Shown here one piece after another: positions 1-6,533 of a stretch of 11,447 nucleotides of DNA (the first letter of the stretch is position 1; every line of letters starts with the position of its first letter). Location of the stretch: the NCBI GenBank assembly GCA_964499235.1, contig CAZCKC010000114.1, forward strand, positions 1 to 11,447, in the 5' to 3' direction. Position numbers and translations under genes: made by a program. The notes beneath the pieces are model-generated. The model saw only the letters and a program-made list of their open reading frames with translations. It was not told the origin of the DNA and did not search any database. This stretch comes from JAFGRR01 sp964499235. Its GTDB lineage: Bacteria > Planctomycetota > Phycisphaerae > UBA1845 > Fen-1342.

Positions 1-77
1 TTTGGGGATGGGTGTCTCAGTGTTGGGGGTGGTTTGTTCGCGATGCGCAGGGGGGCGCTCGGCCTCGGCTGTGACGT

Positions 78-185
78 GGTGAGACGTTGTTCGTGTTCAG
101 CCACGGCCGACACGGCCGTGGGACCGGGATGGTTGCGAGGTGATGGGACGTTATTGGTGTTCGACCACGGCTGGCGTGGCTGTGG
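78..185. repeat. Two tandem hairpin repeat units downstream of ribBA
   Basis: Two related units lie at 78-121 and 139-185, about 61 bases apart. Both read GGTGA, then GACGTT, then GTGTTC, and end in a 21-base inverted repeat. In the first unit, CCACGGCCG (101-109) pairs perfectly with CGGCCGTGG (113-121) around a 3-base loop. In the second (165-185) the stem sequence differs but still pairs, helped by G-T wobbles, which suggests the fold is conserved. No T-run follows the stems on either strand, so a classical intrinsic terminator is not shown, although the position just past the ribBA stop would suit transcript end formation. The rest of 1-207 holds no gene that I can support. Confidence 0.6.
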
Positions 186-207
186 CACGGGCACCTTGGC
201 CAGGTGA

Positions 208-1506
208 TTAGACTTCGCGGAGGGTGTGGCCGAGTTTTTGGCGTTTGACTTCGAGGTAGCGGCGGTTGTACTCGTTGGGGGGGATTTCGATAGAGAGCTG
301 GTCGGTGATCTCGAGACCATAGACGGCCAGACGGCTGACCTTCTTGGGGTTGTTGGTCAGGAGTCGGACGCGGGTAATGCCGAGGTCGATGAGGATCTGG
401 GCGCCGATGCCGTAGTCGCGGCGGTCGGCGGGCAGGCCGAGGGCGACGTTGGCTTCGACGGTGTCGAGGCCGCTGTCCTGGAGGTGGTAGGCGTGGAGCT
501 TGCTGGTGAGGCCGATGCCGCGGCCTTCCTGGCGGAGGTAGACGATGGCGCCGCGGCCTTCGGTGGCGATGAGCTCCATGGCGGTGAGGAGCTGCTGGCC
601 GCACTCGCAGCGCATCGAGCCGAAGACGTCGCCGGTGAGGCATTCGGAGTGGACGCGGACGAGGAGGCTTTCGGTCTGCTGGGGGACGATGCCGTCCTCG
701 TTGGTGTGGCCGATGCCGCCCTTGGAGAGGGCGACGTGGGTCGCGCGGTCGGTGACGGAGCGGTAGGCGATGAGGTCCCACTCGCCGTAGATGTTGCGGA
801 TGGGGACGGTCTGGACGCGCTCGATGAGGCGCTCGCGGCGCATGCGGTGCTCGATCAGGTCGGCGATCGCGCACATCTTCAGGTTGTGCTGGCGGCAGAA
901 CTCCTTGAGCTGCGGGACGCGGGCCATGGTGCCGTCGGGGTTGAGGATCTCGATGATGGCGGCGCCGGGCATGAGGCCGGCGAGGCGGCAGAGGTCGACG
1001 GAGCCTTCGGTTTGTCCGGCGCGGACGAGCACGCCGCCGTCGCTGGCGATGAGCGGGTTGACGTGGCCGGGGCGGACGAAGTCGTCGGGGGTGGCTTCCT
1101 CGGCGACGGTTTGGCGGATGGTGGTGGCCCGGTCGGCGGCGGAGACGCCGGTGGTCACGCCGAGGCGGGGGGCGGCGTCGATGGTGACGGTGAAGGCGGT
1201 GCCGAGGCGGGTGGTGTTGGCGGCGACCTGGGGCTGGAAGTGGAGCCGCTGGCAGCGGGCGCGGCTGAGGGCGACGCAGAGAGTCCCGCGGCCTTGGGTG
1301 AGCATGAAATTGATGTGTTCGGGGGTGATGGACTGAGCGGGGACGACGAGATCGCCCTCGTTTTCGCGGTGTTCATCGTCGACGAGCACGACGAAGCGAC
1401 CTTGGCGGAGCTCGGCCAGGGCTTCGTCGATGGAGCAAAAGGCCGGGTCGCGGTCGCTCGTGAGCGACGCCGCGGCGCCTGGGGTTGCGGCTTCTTCGGA
1501 GGACAG
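208..1506 (-). CDS. ribBA: Bifunctional riboflavin enzyme RibBA (DHBP synthase / GTP cyclohydrolase II)
   Basis: This cytosolic enzyme catalyses the two entry steps of riboflavin synthesis: ribulose 5-phosphate to 3,4-dihydroxy-2-butanone 4-phosphate, and GTP to the diaminopyrimidine. With the CTG start it is 432 residues. The RibB half (about 23-230) has IDEALAELRQGRFVVLVDD, then HRENEGDL, GVTTGVSAADRATT and RPGHVNPL. The RibA half (about 235-432) has RVHSECLTGD, three zinc-ligand cysteines (289, 300, 302; spacing C-X10-C-X-C), YLRQEGRGIGL and LTNNPKK. Both halves look intact. The open frame runs from a TGA at 1543-1545, and between 1542 and 1390 it has no ATG, GTG or TTG. The first GTG (1387-1389) lies inside the RibB domain and would remove its first helix and strand. 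CTG at 1504-1506 is preceded by AGGAG six bases away and is the best start. Function is certain; the start is not. Confidence 0.93.
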   Translation of the reverse strand: MSSEEAATPGAAASLTSDRDPAFCSIDEALAELRQGRFVVLVDDEHRENEGDLVVPAQSITPEHINFMLTQGRGTLCVALSRARCQRLHFQPQVAANTTRLGTAFTVTIDAAPRLGVTTGVSAADRATTIRQTVAEEATPDDFVRPGHVNPLIASDGGVLVRAGQTEGSVDLCRLAGLMPGAAIIEILNPDGTMARVPQLKEFCRQHNLKMCAIADLIEHRMRRERLIERVQTVPIRNIYGEWDLIAYRSVTDRATHVALSKGGIGHTNEDGIVPQQTESLLVRVHSECLTGDVFGSMRCECGQQLLTAMELIATEGRGAIVYLRQEGRGIGLTSKLHAYHLQDSGLDTVEANVALGLPADRRDYGIGAQILIDLGITRVRLLTNNPKKVSRLAVYGLEITDQLSIEIPPNEYNRRYLEVKRQKLGHTLREV

Positions 1507-1512
1507 GGATTG

Positions 1513-1517
1513 CTCCT
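1513..1517 (-). promoter_or_regulatory. Shine-Dalgarno that selects the CTG start of ribBA
   Basis: AGGAG on the minus strand, six bases before CTG (1504-1506). It is the only purine-rich SD-like site between the predicted transcript start (about 1538) and the conserved RibB domain, and it faces the only near-cognate start codon at a proper distance. Confidence 0.5.
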
Positions 1518-1544
1518 GGCGGCTATGAGTAAGTCTTGTTAATC

Positions 1545-1572
1545 ATAGTAACGCGCGGGGCGTTCCGCTCAA
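1545..1572 (-). promoter_or_regulatory. Predicted sigma-70-type promoter of ribBA
   Basis: On the minus strand TTGAGC (1572-1567) is followed after 16 bases by TACTAT (1550-1545); an alternative -10, TATGAT, overlaps it three bases on with a 19-base spacer. The transcript would start near 1538, giving a leader of only about 30 bases before the CTG codon. That is too short for an FMN riboswitch, and none of its conserved segments is visible. Confidence 0.45.
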
Positions 1573-1642
1573 GACGGGGCAGGTGGCTGGGCGGCGGCAA
1601 GCTTTGCGCGGGCAGGGGCGGCGGAAGGCGTTTTGATCCGGC

Positions 1643-1671
1643 TTGACCGAGGCAGGGGCGTTTTGTTCAAT
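1643..1671 (+). promoter_or_regulatory. Predicted sigma-70-type promoter of clpS
   Basis: TTGACC (1643-1648, five of six matches to the -35 consensus) and TTCAAT (1666-1671, four of six) are separated by exactly 17 bases. Transcription would start near 1678, about 70 bases before the clpS ATG. The TTG at 1643, which opens a longer reading frame, is therefore better read as part of the -35 box than as a start codon. Confidence 0.45.
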
Positions 1672-1750
1672 CCGCCGAGTCGATAAACTGGGTGGGGAAA
1701 ATGTTTCGGGTCACCGAGAGGATTCTGAGTGTGCAGTGCCTGAGTTGCTG

Positions 1751-2080
1751 ATGTCCGAATTGATGCCAACAGTCAGCCCCGCGGTGGCGCCGCCGAAGCC
1801 CCGGCACGTCCCGCTTTATCACGTCGTGCTGCTGAACGATGACGAGCATACGTACGACTATGTCATCGAGATGCTGGGGCGGATCTTCCGGATCGACGGG
1901 CTGAAGGCCTTCAAGCTGGCCCAGGAGGTGGACGTCCGCGGGCGGGCGATCGTCCACACCGCCCTGCTGGAGCAGGCCGAGTTCAAGCGGGACCAGATCC
2001 ACGCCTATGGCTCCGACTGGCGCATCGACGAGTGCCAGGGGTCAATGAGCGCCGCCATCGAGCCGGCCGACAATCGTTAG
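1751..2080 (+). CDS. clpS: ClpS family adaptor of the Clp protease
   Basis: ClpS proteins bind N-degron substrates and deliver them to the ClpAP unfoldase-protease. From ATG 1751 the product is 109 residues, normal for the family: a flexible Pro-rich N-tail (1-21), then the core with YHVVLLNDDEHTYDYV (23-38) and a KRDQIHAYG segment. The Asn-Asp-Asp (29-31) that contacts the substrate N-terminus is present. By alignment with E. coli ClpS, the His66 position is Asp61 and the Met40 gate position is Tyr35, so N-end specificity may differ. Longer starts (TTG 1643, GTG 1736) are open, but they overlap the predicted promoter or leader and add only non-conserved sequence. The start has no strong SD. 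The downstream TPR gene begins 38 bases after the stop, so cotranscription is likely. Confidence 0.88.
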   Translation: MSELMPTVSPAVAPPKPRHVPLYHVVLLNDDEHTYDYVIEMLGRIFRIDGLKAFKLAQEVDVRGRAIVHTALLEQAEFKRDQIHAYGSDWRIDECQGSMSAAIEPADNR

Positions 2081-2092
2081 CCGCCGCGCTTG

Positions 2093-2116
2093 CGTCAGGC
2101 GTCTAGAGGCCTGACG
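2093..2116 (+). promoter_or_regulatory. Hairpin covering the ribosome site of the TPR gene
   Basis: CGTCAGGC (2093-2100) pairs perfectly with GCCTGACG (2109-2116) around an 8-base loop. The AGAGG (2105-2109) that serves as the SD for GTG 2119 lies in the loop and at the stem edge, and the stem ends two bases before that GTG. This could tune translation of the TPR gene relative to clpS. No U-run follows, so it is not an obvious terminator. Confidence 0.45.
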
Positions 2117-2118
2117 AT

Positions 2119-4497
2119 GTGGCAATGAGCAACGCTGAATTATCCATTCGCGACCGGAACCGGTGTCATCCGCGGTGGGGTTGGCTCGTCGTGGCCGCAG
2201 CGGCTGCGCTCTTGACGGCGGCGGTCGGGCGGGCGGCGGAGAGGGGCGATTCGGCCGCGAGCCAGTGGCTGCTGGACTTGGCGCGGCACGAGGCGTTGTT
2301 GGCCGGGCAGGGGGCGGCTGCTCCGGCGGTCGAGCGGGTGGCGGCGCTGCTCGAGGCGAGCGTGCGGCTGGACGGGCGGAACGTGTCAGCCCGAGAGATC
2401 CTGGCCGAGCTGGCGCTAGGGCGGGGTGAGACGGCGGCGGCGCGGGAGCAGCTGGCGGCGATCCTGGACGTGGAGCCGAACCATGCGGCGGCGGCGGAGA
2501 ACTGGCTGCCGCTGGCGATCGAGGATTTCCAGACGCGGGAGGCGCGGGACGCGTGGCTGGAGGCGGTGGCGAACGACGCGACGCGGGGGCGGTACCTGCG
2601 GGGGCTGGCGTGCGTGGCACTGGCGGAGTCGGCAGCGGCGGCGGGTGATCCGGCGGGGAAGGTGAAGTGGCTGGCGGCGGCGCAGGAACGGGATCCGGAC
2701 CATCCGCCCGCGGCGGCGTTGGCGTTTGCGCTGATGCCGGCGGACGCGACGCCGGCTGCGCAGGTGGAAAAGGGGCTCGCGTTGTTGCGGCTGCACCCCG
2801 GTCACGTGGGGGCGAGCTGGACGGTGGCGAGCGCGTGTCAGCAGGTCGGGCTGACGGAGGAGGCGGCGGCGTTCTACGAGCATGCGATCGTGGTGTTTCA
2901 GCGGAGCGGTGGTGGGAGCCCGCCGGTCGACAACCTGATCGACCTGGCGACGCACCTGATGGCGCGGGGGGACTTGGCGCGGGCGACGCAGGCGCTGGAG
3001 CGGGCGGTGCAACTGGATCCTGGGGCAGCGGACGCGGCGCTGCTGCTGCACTGGCTGTATGGGAAACAGGACGCGACGGGGAAGGCGGACGCGCTGCAGC
3101 AGGCGCTGGCGGACCGGTTCGCGCGGGTGCAGCCGGACGCGGATGGGGCCGTGGTCGAGATCGCTCGGGCGGCGTGGTTTTACGTGACGATCGACCCGCA
3201 GCCGCAGCGGGCGTTGGCGCTGGCGGAGACGGCGGCGGAGATGCGGTCGGAGGCGCCGCGGATCCAGCGGGTGCTGGGCTTTGCGCAGGCGGCGAGTGGG
3301 GCGGAGGCGGCGGCGCGGGAGACGCTGCGGCCGCTGGCGGCGGAAGACGCACACGCGGCGTACCGCTTGGCGGAGCTGCTGCAGGCGGGCGGCGAAGCGG
3401 AGGCGGCGCGGGAGGTGATCGAGGCGCTGGAGGCGGGGGTTATTGTCGGGCCGGCGCGGGAGCGGCTCGAGGCGTTATGCGGCGAGCTTGACTGCACGGT
3501 GCGTGACGTGGTGGACACCGCGCAGCAGGCGGGGGTGCAGGCAACTTTGGACGGGTTTGATCGCGGCGTGTTCGCGGTGCTGAAGGCGCCGGCGGACACA
3601 TTGCAGGTGACGATGGTGGTCGAGCCGCGGAGCCTGACGCCGGGGGTGCCGTGGCGGGCGCGGTTCGTGGTGGTCAATGCGAGCGCGTACCCGGTGTCGC
3701 TGGGGCCGAGCTGGACGTTTCATCCGGTCTTGCTGCTGTCGTTCAAGATGGAAGGCGACAAGCCGCGGGCGTATCCGAACCTGTTCACGGTGCGGTTTGA
3801 TCGGCAGCGGCTGTTGCGGCCGGGTGAGCGGTTGGAGCTGGTGCGGAACCTGGAAGTGGGTCCGTTGCGGCGGGCGGCGCGGTTCACGCCACAGCAGTTG
3901 CAGAGCGTGCACGTAACGAGCCTGTTTGATCCGACGCTGACGCGGGGAGGGCGGTGGCAGGCGGGGGCGCTCGGGTTTGCGGTGGGGCCGGAGTATTTCA
4001 ACCGCGTGCCGGCGGTGGTGTCGGCGGCGGCGCTGGATGCGTTGGCGGTGCAGGTGCGGGGGGATGACTTTGCGGAACGGGGGGCGGCGTTGGCGCAGGC
4101 GGCGATGTTGTTGGGGGAGGCGCAGCGGGCGGCGATGCGGCCGTTGCCCTACCAGCCGTCGCCGGTGCCGACGGAGCGGCTGCACGGTTGGTTGCTGAAC
4201 GGGCTTGGGGCGGAAGCGGCGTTGACGCGGGCGCAGGCGTTGGCGGCGCTGGAGGTTGCGGGGCTGGATCGGCGGCTGGTGGCGGCGGCGGCGCGGTGCC
4301 TGGAGCATGAGCATTGGCTGGTGCGGCTGATGGCGGTGCGGCTGTTGTCGCGGCAGGGGCCGGCGTTCGGGGAGCGGGCGGCGAAGTTGGTTGCGGATGA
4401 CGCGGATTCGCTGGTGGTGCGCTACACGCAGACTTACCTGGAACAATGGCGCGAGGACGAAGGGCCGGGCGGCGTAGGCGGTGGTGGCGGCGGATGA
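2119..4497 (+). CDS. Exported TPR protein with a middle beta domain and HEAT-like C-terminus
   Basis: Product of 792 residues that I cannot tie to a named family. Residues 20-40 (WGWLVVAAAAALLTAAVGRA followed by AERGD) form a signal peptide or membrane anchor, so the rest is probably periplasmic or surface-facing. Residues about 45-460 are degenerate helical repeats of TPR type, for example ARATQALERAVQLDPGAADA and similar AXXXLERAL..DP units. Residues about 490-625 are beta-rich (LQVTMVVEPRSLTPGVPW, RARFVVVNASAYPVSLG) and resemble an Ig-like or filamin-like sandwich. Residues about 700-785 look HEAT-like, and the tail is nine residues of mostly glycine. GTG 2119 is chosen for AGAGG nine bases upstream; ATG 2125 is possible. 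The stop overlaps the next ATG, implying translational coupling with the TPR lipoprotein. A scaffold role in an envelope complex is inference. Confidence 0.8.
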   Translation: MAMSNAELSIRDRNRCHPRWGWLVVAAAAALLTAAVGRAAERGDSAASQWLLDLARHEALLAGQGAAAPAVERVAALLEASVRLDGRNVSAREILAELALGRGETAAAREQLAAILDVEPNHAAAAENWLPLAIEDFQTREARDAWLEAVANDATRGRYLRGLACVALAESAAAAGDPAGKVKWLAAAQERDPDHPPAAALAFALMPADATPAAQVEKGLALLRLHPGHVGASWTVASACQQVGLTEEAAAFYEHAIVVFQRSGGGSPPVDNLIDLATHLMARGDLARATQALERAVQLDPGAADAALLLHWLYGKQDATGKADALQQALADRFARVQPDADGAVVEIARAAWFYVTIDPQPQRALALAETAAEMRSEAPRIQRVLGFAQAASGAEAAARETLRPLAAEDAHAAYRLAELLQAGGEAEAAREVIEALEAGVIVGPARERLEALCGELDCTVRDVVDTAQQAGVQATLDGFDRGVFAVLKAPADTLQVTMVVEPRSLTPGVPWRARFVVVNASAYPVSLGPSWTFHPVLLLSFKMEGDKPRAYPNLFTVRFDRQRLLRPGERLELVRNLEVGPLRRAARFTPQQLQSVHVTSLFDPTLTRGGRWQAGALGFAVGPEYFNRVPAVVSAAALDALAVQVRGDDFAERGAALAQAAMLLGEAQRAAMRPLPYQPSPVPTERLHGWLLNGLGAEAALTRAQALAALEVAGLDRRLVAAAARCLEHEHWLVRLMAVRLLSRQGPAFGERAAKLVADDADSLVVRYTQTYLEQWREDEGPGGVGGGGGG

Positions 4498-5531
4498 CAG
4501 GGCTTCGGATGCGACGGGGATGGTGTGTTCGTGGTGGTGTGCGGCGGCTGGGGATGGGGCTGCTGCTGGGCGGCGTGCTGTTCGGCGTACTGGGTGGGTG
4601 TCCGTTTGCGCGGACGATCGCGGTGTACCAGGTGAGCGAGGGGGACCGGCGGCGGGCGCAGGATGAGCTGGCGGCGGCGCTGGCGGAGTATCAGCGGGCG
4701 GTGGAGGTGGACCCGACGTATGCGGAGGGGCATCACCGGCTGGGGGCGGCTTACAAGGAGAGCGGCGATCTCGACAAGGCGGCCGAGGCGATGCAGGCGG
4801 CGGTCGAGTTGGAGCCGGACCGGTTCGAGTGGGTGTTTGAGCTGGGGGAGTTGTATCGGGTGTTGAACCGGCTGACGCCGGCGATTCGGACGTACCTGCT
4901 GGCGGTGGAGCTGGAGCCGCAGAACTTTGACGCGTGGTCGCGGCTGGCGTTGGCTTATTACCAGAACCGGGATCTGGATGAGGCGGTGCAGGCGTACGAG
5001 GAGGCGGTGGCGCTGAACCCGAACAGCGCGGGGGCGTGGAGCAATTTGGGGGCGGTGTACGACAAGCTGGGGCAGCCGTACGAGGCGATCCGGGCGTACA
5101 AGGAGTCGCTGGAGCGGGAGGCGCAGCAGCCGATCGTGCTGGTGAATCTGGCGACGGTGTACCTGAACCAGGAGCGGTGGGAGACGGCGAAGCGGACGCT
5201 GGAGACGGCGTTGCGGATAGATCCGGCTTTGTCGGTGGCGCATGAGCGGATGGGGTATTGCTACTGGCGGCAGCAGGATCTCGAGGCGGCGGCGGCCGCG
5301 TACCAGACGGCGATGGCGAGCGATTCGCGGAACGCGGCGGCGCACGCGGGGTTTGGGGTGGTGCGGATGACGCAGTACCTGAACGATCCGGCGCAGGTGG
5401 CTTATCGCGACGTGGCGGTGGAGGCGTGGCACCGGAGCTTGGAGCTCGATCCGGATCAGCCGCAGCTGCGGCCGCTGGTGGAGAAGTACCGCGTGAAGGC
5501 GCCGAAGCCGCCGTTGACGATTGGCGAGTAG
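4494..5531 (+). CDS. TPR lipoprotein
   Basis: Product of 345 residues from the ATG in an ATGA overlap with the preceding stop. The first 36 residues are a lipoprotein signal: an Arg-rich start, hydrophobic GMGLLLGGVLFGV, then the lipobox Leu-Gly-Gly-Cys with Cys36 as the lipidated residue. The mature part is almost entirely TPRs: six clean 34-residue units from about 75 to 278 (such as YAEGHHRLGAAYKESGDLDK and NFDAWSRLALAYYQNRDLDE), flanked by a partial unit before (56-74) and an irregular one after. No catalytic domain is seen. TPR lipoproteins commonly assemble partners at the inner or outer membrane; the coupled upstream exported TPR protein is the obvious candidate partner. An in-frame ATG at 4446 lies inside the upstream gene and gives only an Arg-rich extension, so it was rejected. 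Confidence 0.88.
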   Translation: MTGLRMRRGWCVRGGVRRLGMGLLLGGVLFGVLGGCPFARTIAVYQVSEGDRRRAQDELAAALAEYQRAVEVDPTYAEGHHRLGAAYKESGDLDKAAEAMQAAVELEPDRFEWVFELGELYRVLNRLTPAIRTYLLAVELEPQNFDAWSRLALAYYQNRDLDEAVQAYEEAVALNPNSAGAWSNLGAVYDKLGQPYEAIRAYKESLEREAQQPIVLVNLATVYLNQERWETAKRTLETALRIDPALSVAHERMGYCYWRQQDLEAAAAAYQTAMASDSRNAAAHAGFGVVRMTQYLNDPAQVAYRDVAVEAWHRSLELDPDQPQLRPLVEKYRVKAPKPPLTIGE

Positions 5532-5556
5532 GGCGCGGGCGGGGCGGATCCTGCAT

Positions 5557-5568
5557 TAATTCGAATTA
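5557..5568. repeat. 12-bp perfect AT-rich palindrome between convergent genes
   Basis: TAATTCGAATTA reads the same on both strands and includes the recR stop codon. It is the most AT-rich spot in the 34-base gap between the TPR lipoprotein and recR, in otherwise very G+C-rich DNA. It could be a protein site or a minor part of transcript ends; no proper terminator stem is seen. Confidence 0.35.
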
Positions 5569-6174
5569 GTCTGAATGATGGCGGCCGCGGAAGGCTTCTT
5601 CGAGCATGGCGCGGTTGGCGTACTCGATGTGTGCGCCGGGGGCGATGCCGCGTGCGAGGCGGGTGACGTTGACGTCGAGGTCGGCGAGGAGGCTGGAGAT
5701 GTGGAGGGCGGTGGCGTCGCCTTCGAGGGTAGGGTTGGTGGCGAGGGTGATCTCCGTGACGCCGCCGGCTTTGGCGCGGCGGATGAGGGCGTCGATGGTG
5801 AGGTGCTGGGGCTCGACGCCTTCGAGGGGGGCGATGTGGCCCATGAGGACGTGGTAGAGGCCGGTGACGAGGCCGGTGTTCTCGAGGGCGATGAGGTCCT
5901 TGGGTTGTTCGACGACGATGATGTGGCGGTGGTCGCGGCGGCTGTCGCGGCAGATGTGGCAGAGGGGCTGGTCGGCGAGGTTGAAGCACTGCTCGCAGGG
6001 GCGGATTTCTTCCTTAGTGGCGCGGATTGCGTCGGCGAGGGCGAGGGCCTCGGCGCGGTTGGCCTTGAGGACGTGGAAGGCAATGCGTTCGGCGGAGCGG
6101 GCGCCGATGCCGGGGAGCTTTTTGAACTCGTCGATCAGGCGTTGGAGGGGCCCGGTGAGGGCGGCGTGGCTCAC
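5566..6174 (-). CDS. recR: Recombination mediator protein RecR
   Basis: RecR works with RecF and RecO to load RecA on gapped single-stranded DNA. The 202-residue product has the full family layout: an N-terminal helix-hairpin-helix (KLPGIGARSAERIAFHVL, about 19-36), a four-cysteine zinc site (Cys60, 63, 72, 75 in CEQC and CHIC), and a Toprim domain (about 83-178) with IIVVEQPKDLIALE, HVLMGHIAPLEGV and TLATNPTLEGDATA. The C-terminus FRGRHHSD resembles the usual GRH-type end. Start: GTG 6174 overlaps the ybaB stop as GTGA, implying translational coupling. It is the last gene of the ffs-dnaX-ybaB-recR cluster. Confidence 0.96.
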   Translation of the reverse strand: MSHAALTGPLQRLIDEFKKLPGIGARSAERIAFHVLKANRAEALALADAIRATKEEIRPCEQCFNLADQPLCHICRDSRRDHRHIIVVEQPKDLIALENTGLVTGLYHVLMGHIAPLEGVEPQHLTIDALIRRAKAGGVTEITLATNPTLEGDATALHISSLLADLDVNVTRLARGIAPGAHIEYANRAMLEEAFRGRHHSD

Positions 6175-6530
6175 GGGCGGTTGCCGCCGCCGAGCATGTC
6201 GAACATGCCGCCGAGGTTAAGGCCGCCGGCGAGGGACTGCATTTCGTTCTGGGTGGCTTCGCGGCTCTGGCGGACGGCGTCGCGGACGGCGGCCATCGTG
6301 AGCTCTTCGATGAGCTCGTGGTCGCCGGCCTGGACGAGGGCGGGCTCGAGCTTGAGGTCGATGACCTCGGCCTTGCCGTCGACGGTGACGCGGACCTGGC
6401 CGCCGCCGGACTCGCCGTGGTAGCGGGCGGCTTCGAGGCGCTGCTGGGCATCGCGGAACCGTTGCTTGAGGCCTTCGGGGTCCTTGAGGAGCTGCATGAT
6501 CTGGCCGAGCTGGCCCATGTTTCCGAACAT
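6171..6530 (-). CDS. ybaB: YbaB/EbfC family nucleoid-associated protein
   Basis: Product of 119 residues, close to the usual 105-110. YbaB/EbfC proteins are small dimeric DNA-binding proteins of the nucleoid. The sequence shows the family pattern: an N-terminal helix with LGQIMQLLKDPEGLKQRF, the central GGGQVRVTVDGKAEVIDLKL strand pair, the E(L)IEELTMAAVRDAV helix, and a Gly/Met-rich tail (LNLGGMFDMLGGG). ATG 6530 is preceded by GGAG (6540-6537) six bases away, and that SD overlaps the dnaX stop codon. It lies between dnaX and recR, with a 3-base gap after dnaX and a 4-base overlap with recR, an order conserved in many bacteria. Confidence 0.95.
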   Translation of the reverse strand: MFGNMGQLGQIMQLLKDPEGLKQRFRDAQQRLEAARYHGESGGGQVRVTVDGKAEVIDLKLEPALVQAGDHELIEELTMAAVRDAVRQSREATQNEMQSLAGGLNLGGMFDMLGGGNRP

Positions 6531-6533
6531 CGG

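Noticed and set aside
17..874. Minus-strand open frame, Arg/Pro/His-rich
   Set aside because: Out-of-frame shadow of ribBA with no domain and runs into the hairpin repeats.
226..1542. Plus-strand open frame of 438 codons opposite ribBA
   Set aside because: Ala/Gly/Asp/Val-rich shadow of a G+C-rich gene; the minus strand encodes complete RibBA motifs.
1536..1546. Short leader peptide starting at the ATG 1546-1544 (minus strand)
   Set aside because: Its ATG overlaps the predicted -10 box of ribBA, so it would not be transcribed from that promoter, and it ends after seven codons.
1507..1640. FMN riboswitch upstream of ribBA
   Set aside because: Searched for by eye; the predicted leader is only about 30 bases and the conserved RFN segments are absent.
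2042..3352. Minus-strand Pro/Ala-rich open frame opposite the TPR gene
   Set aside because: Low-complexity shadow of the plus-strand TPR gene, no start context or domain.
3475..5556. Long minus-strand open frame (693 codons) opposite the two TPR genes
   Set aside because: Pro/Arg/His-rich translation typical of antisense G+C-rich DNA; spans two real coupled genes.
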